The position numbers and the translations under genes were made by a program. A stretch of 53,730 bases of DNA from Bacteroidales bacterium (GTDB lineage: Bacteria; Bacteroidota; Bacteroidia; Bacteroidales; GCA-2748055), in NCBI GenBank assembly GCA_023138875.1, contig JAGLOO010000063.1, positions 1-53,730 of the forward strand, written 5' to 3'. The stretch's first letter is position 1. Every line of letters begins with the position of its first letter. The notes under the pieces were generated by a model. The model saw only the letters and a list, made by a program, of their open reading frames with translations. It did not search any database and had not been told where the DNA came from. Below are positions 53,483-53,730 of this stretch, piece after piece.

Positions 53483-53730
53483 GGTTCATAACAATTGATA
53501 GCTTCCCATAAGCTACACAAGTTTAACGAAATTTCTGTTATTTTAACCTCCTCGTGCAATCAGCTACACTATAAAATGGAGATTTCCGGCTTTTTATATC
53601 CTTCTTCAATCCGAAAAAGTAACGATTTATTCAGGATTTTAAAGGGTGGTAGCATTTTCCGCCGGTGCTAAAAGCTATTACGAAAGAACGGTAGTTACGT
53701 AAGAAGGAAGTACTACCCATTCATAGGACC
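53483..53730. other. right end, no gene recognised
   Basis: A short + frame begins at ATG 53575 and ends after about 30 codons. GGGTGGTA near 53645 and TACTACCC near 53712-53719 form a weak inverted pair. Nothing firm can be assigned. Confidence 0.3.

Noticed and set aside
1-53730. tRNA or rRNA genes as attachment sites
   Set aside because: No cloverleaf-like or rRNA-like sequence was recognised by eye; a dedicated search would be needed to exclude it fully.

Overview
The window looks like a chromosome segment of a Bacteroidota bacterium, probably Bacteroidales or a close relative. Evidence: an UpxY/RfaH-type NusG paralogue heads a capsule locus; the export kinase is a fused Wzz-Wzc protein with a tyrosine-rich tail; GDP-fucose is made by a gmd-fcl pair with the long fcl form; and several genes are preceded by the Bacteroidota promoter form TTTG-N19/20-TAnnTTTG. 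No rRNA, tRNA or CRISPR array was seen.

Positions 1-26.7 kb are accessory and heavily eroded. Intact genes stand among many remnants. The intact ones are an IS1634-type transposase, a 773-aa protein of unknown function, an AbiEi/AbiEii-like type IV toxin-antitoxin pair whose toxin carries a WYL-like tail, a 994-aa protein joining a RelE-like N-terminus to a UvrD-type helicase and an ankyrin segment, an AAA/DUF4143 ATPase, a SatD-like/DUF3307 pair with two palindromic operators, a VanZ-like protein and a complete wecB. The remnants include three partial wecB copies, two DUF1186 copies, two pieces of a paralogue of the 773-aa gene, two AlbA_2-type ATP-binding regulators, an SNF2 helicase C-terminus, an XRE regulator piece, a group II intron reverse transcriptase piece and two ATPases. 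Many of these lack internal blocks, and several of the joints lie on short repeated words. Deletion between microhomologies therefore seems to be the main way the region decayed.

Positions 24.8-52.5 kb form a capsule or O-antigen operon read on the + strand: upxY-like antiterminator, a broken AlbA_2 gene, gmd, fcl, wza, wzc, wzx, then an AT-rich block of sugar-transfer and modification genes. The block holds three methyltransferases (one FkbM type), a DXD glycosyltransferase, a GT11 fucosyltransferase, a GT2, wzy, three GT4 enzymes, three polysaccharide deacetylases, an asparagine-synthase-like protein, an ATP-grasp ligase, a FemAB-like acyl/aminoacyl transferase, a DUF354 protein and a formyltransferase-like protein. 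Overlapping stop/start codons through most of it point to one transcript. gmd and fcl would supply GDP-L-fucose to the GT11 enzyme; wzx, wzy, wza and wzc would flip, polymerise and export the chain. The asparagine-synthase-like, ATP-grasp, FemAB-like and formyltransferase genes suggest amide-linked decoration of the sugar (inference).

At the right end a methyltransferase on the - strand converges on the operon, and the last 250 bases hold no gene that I recognise.
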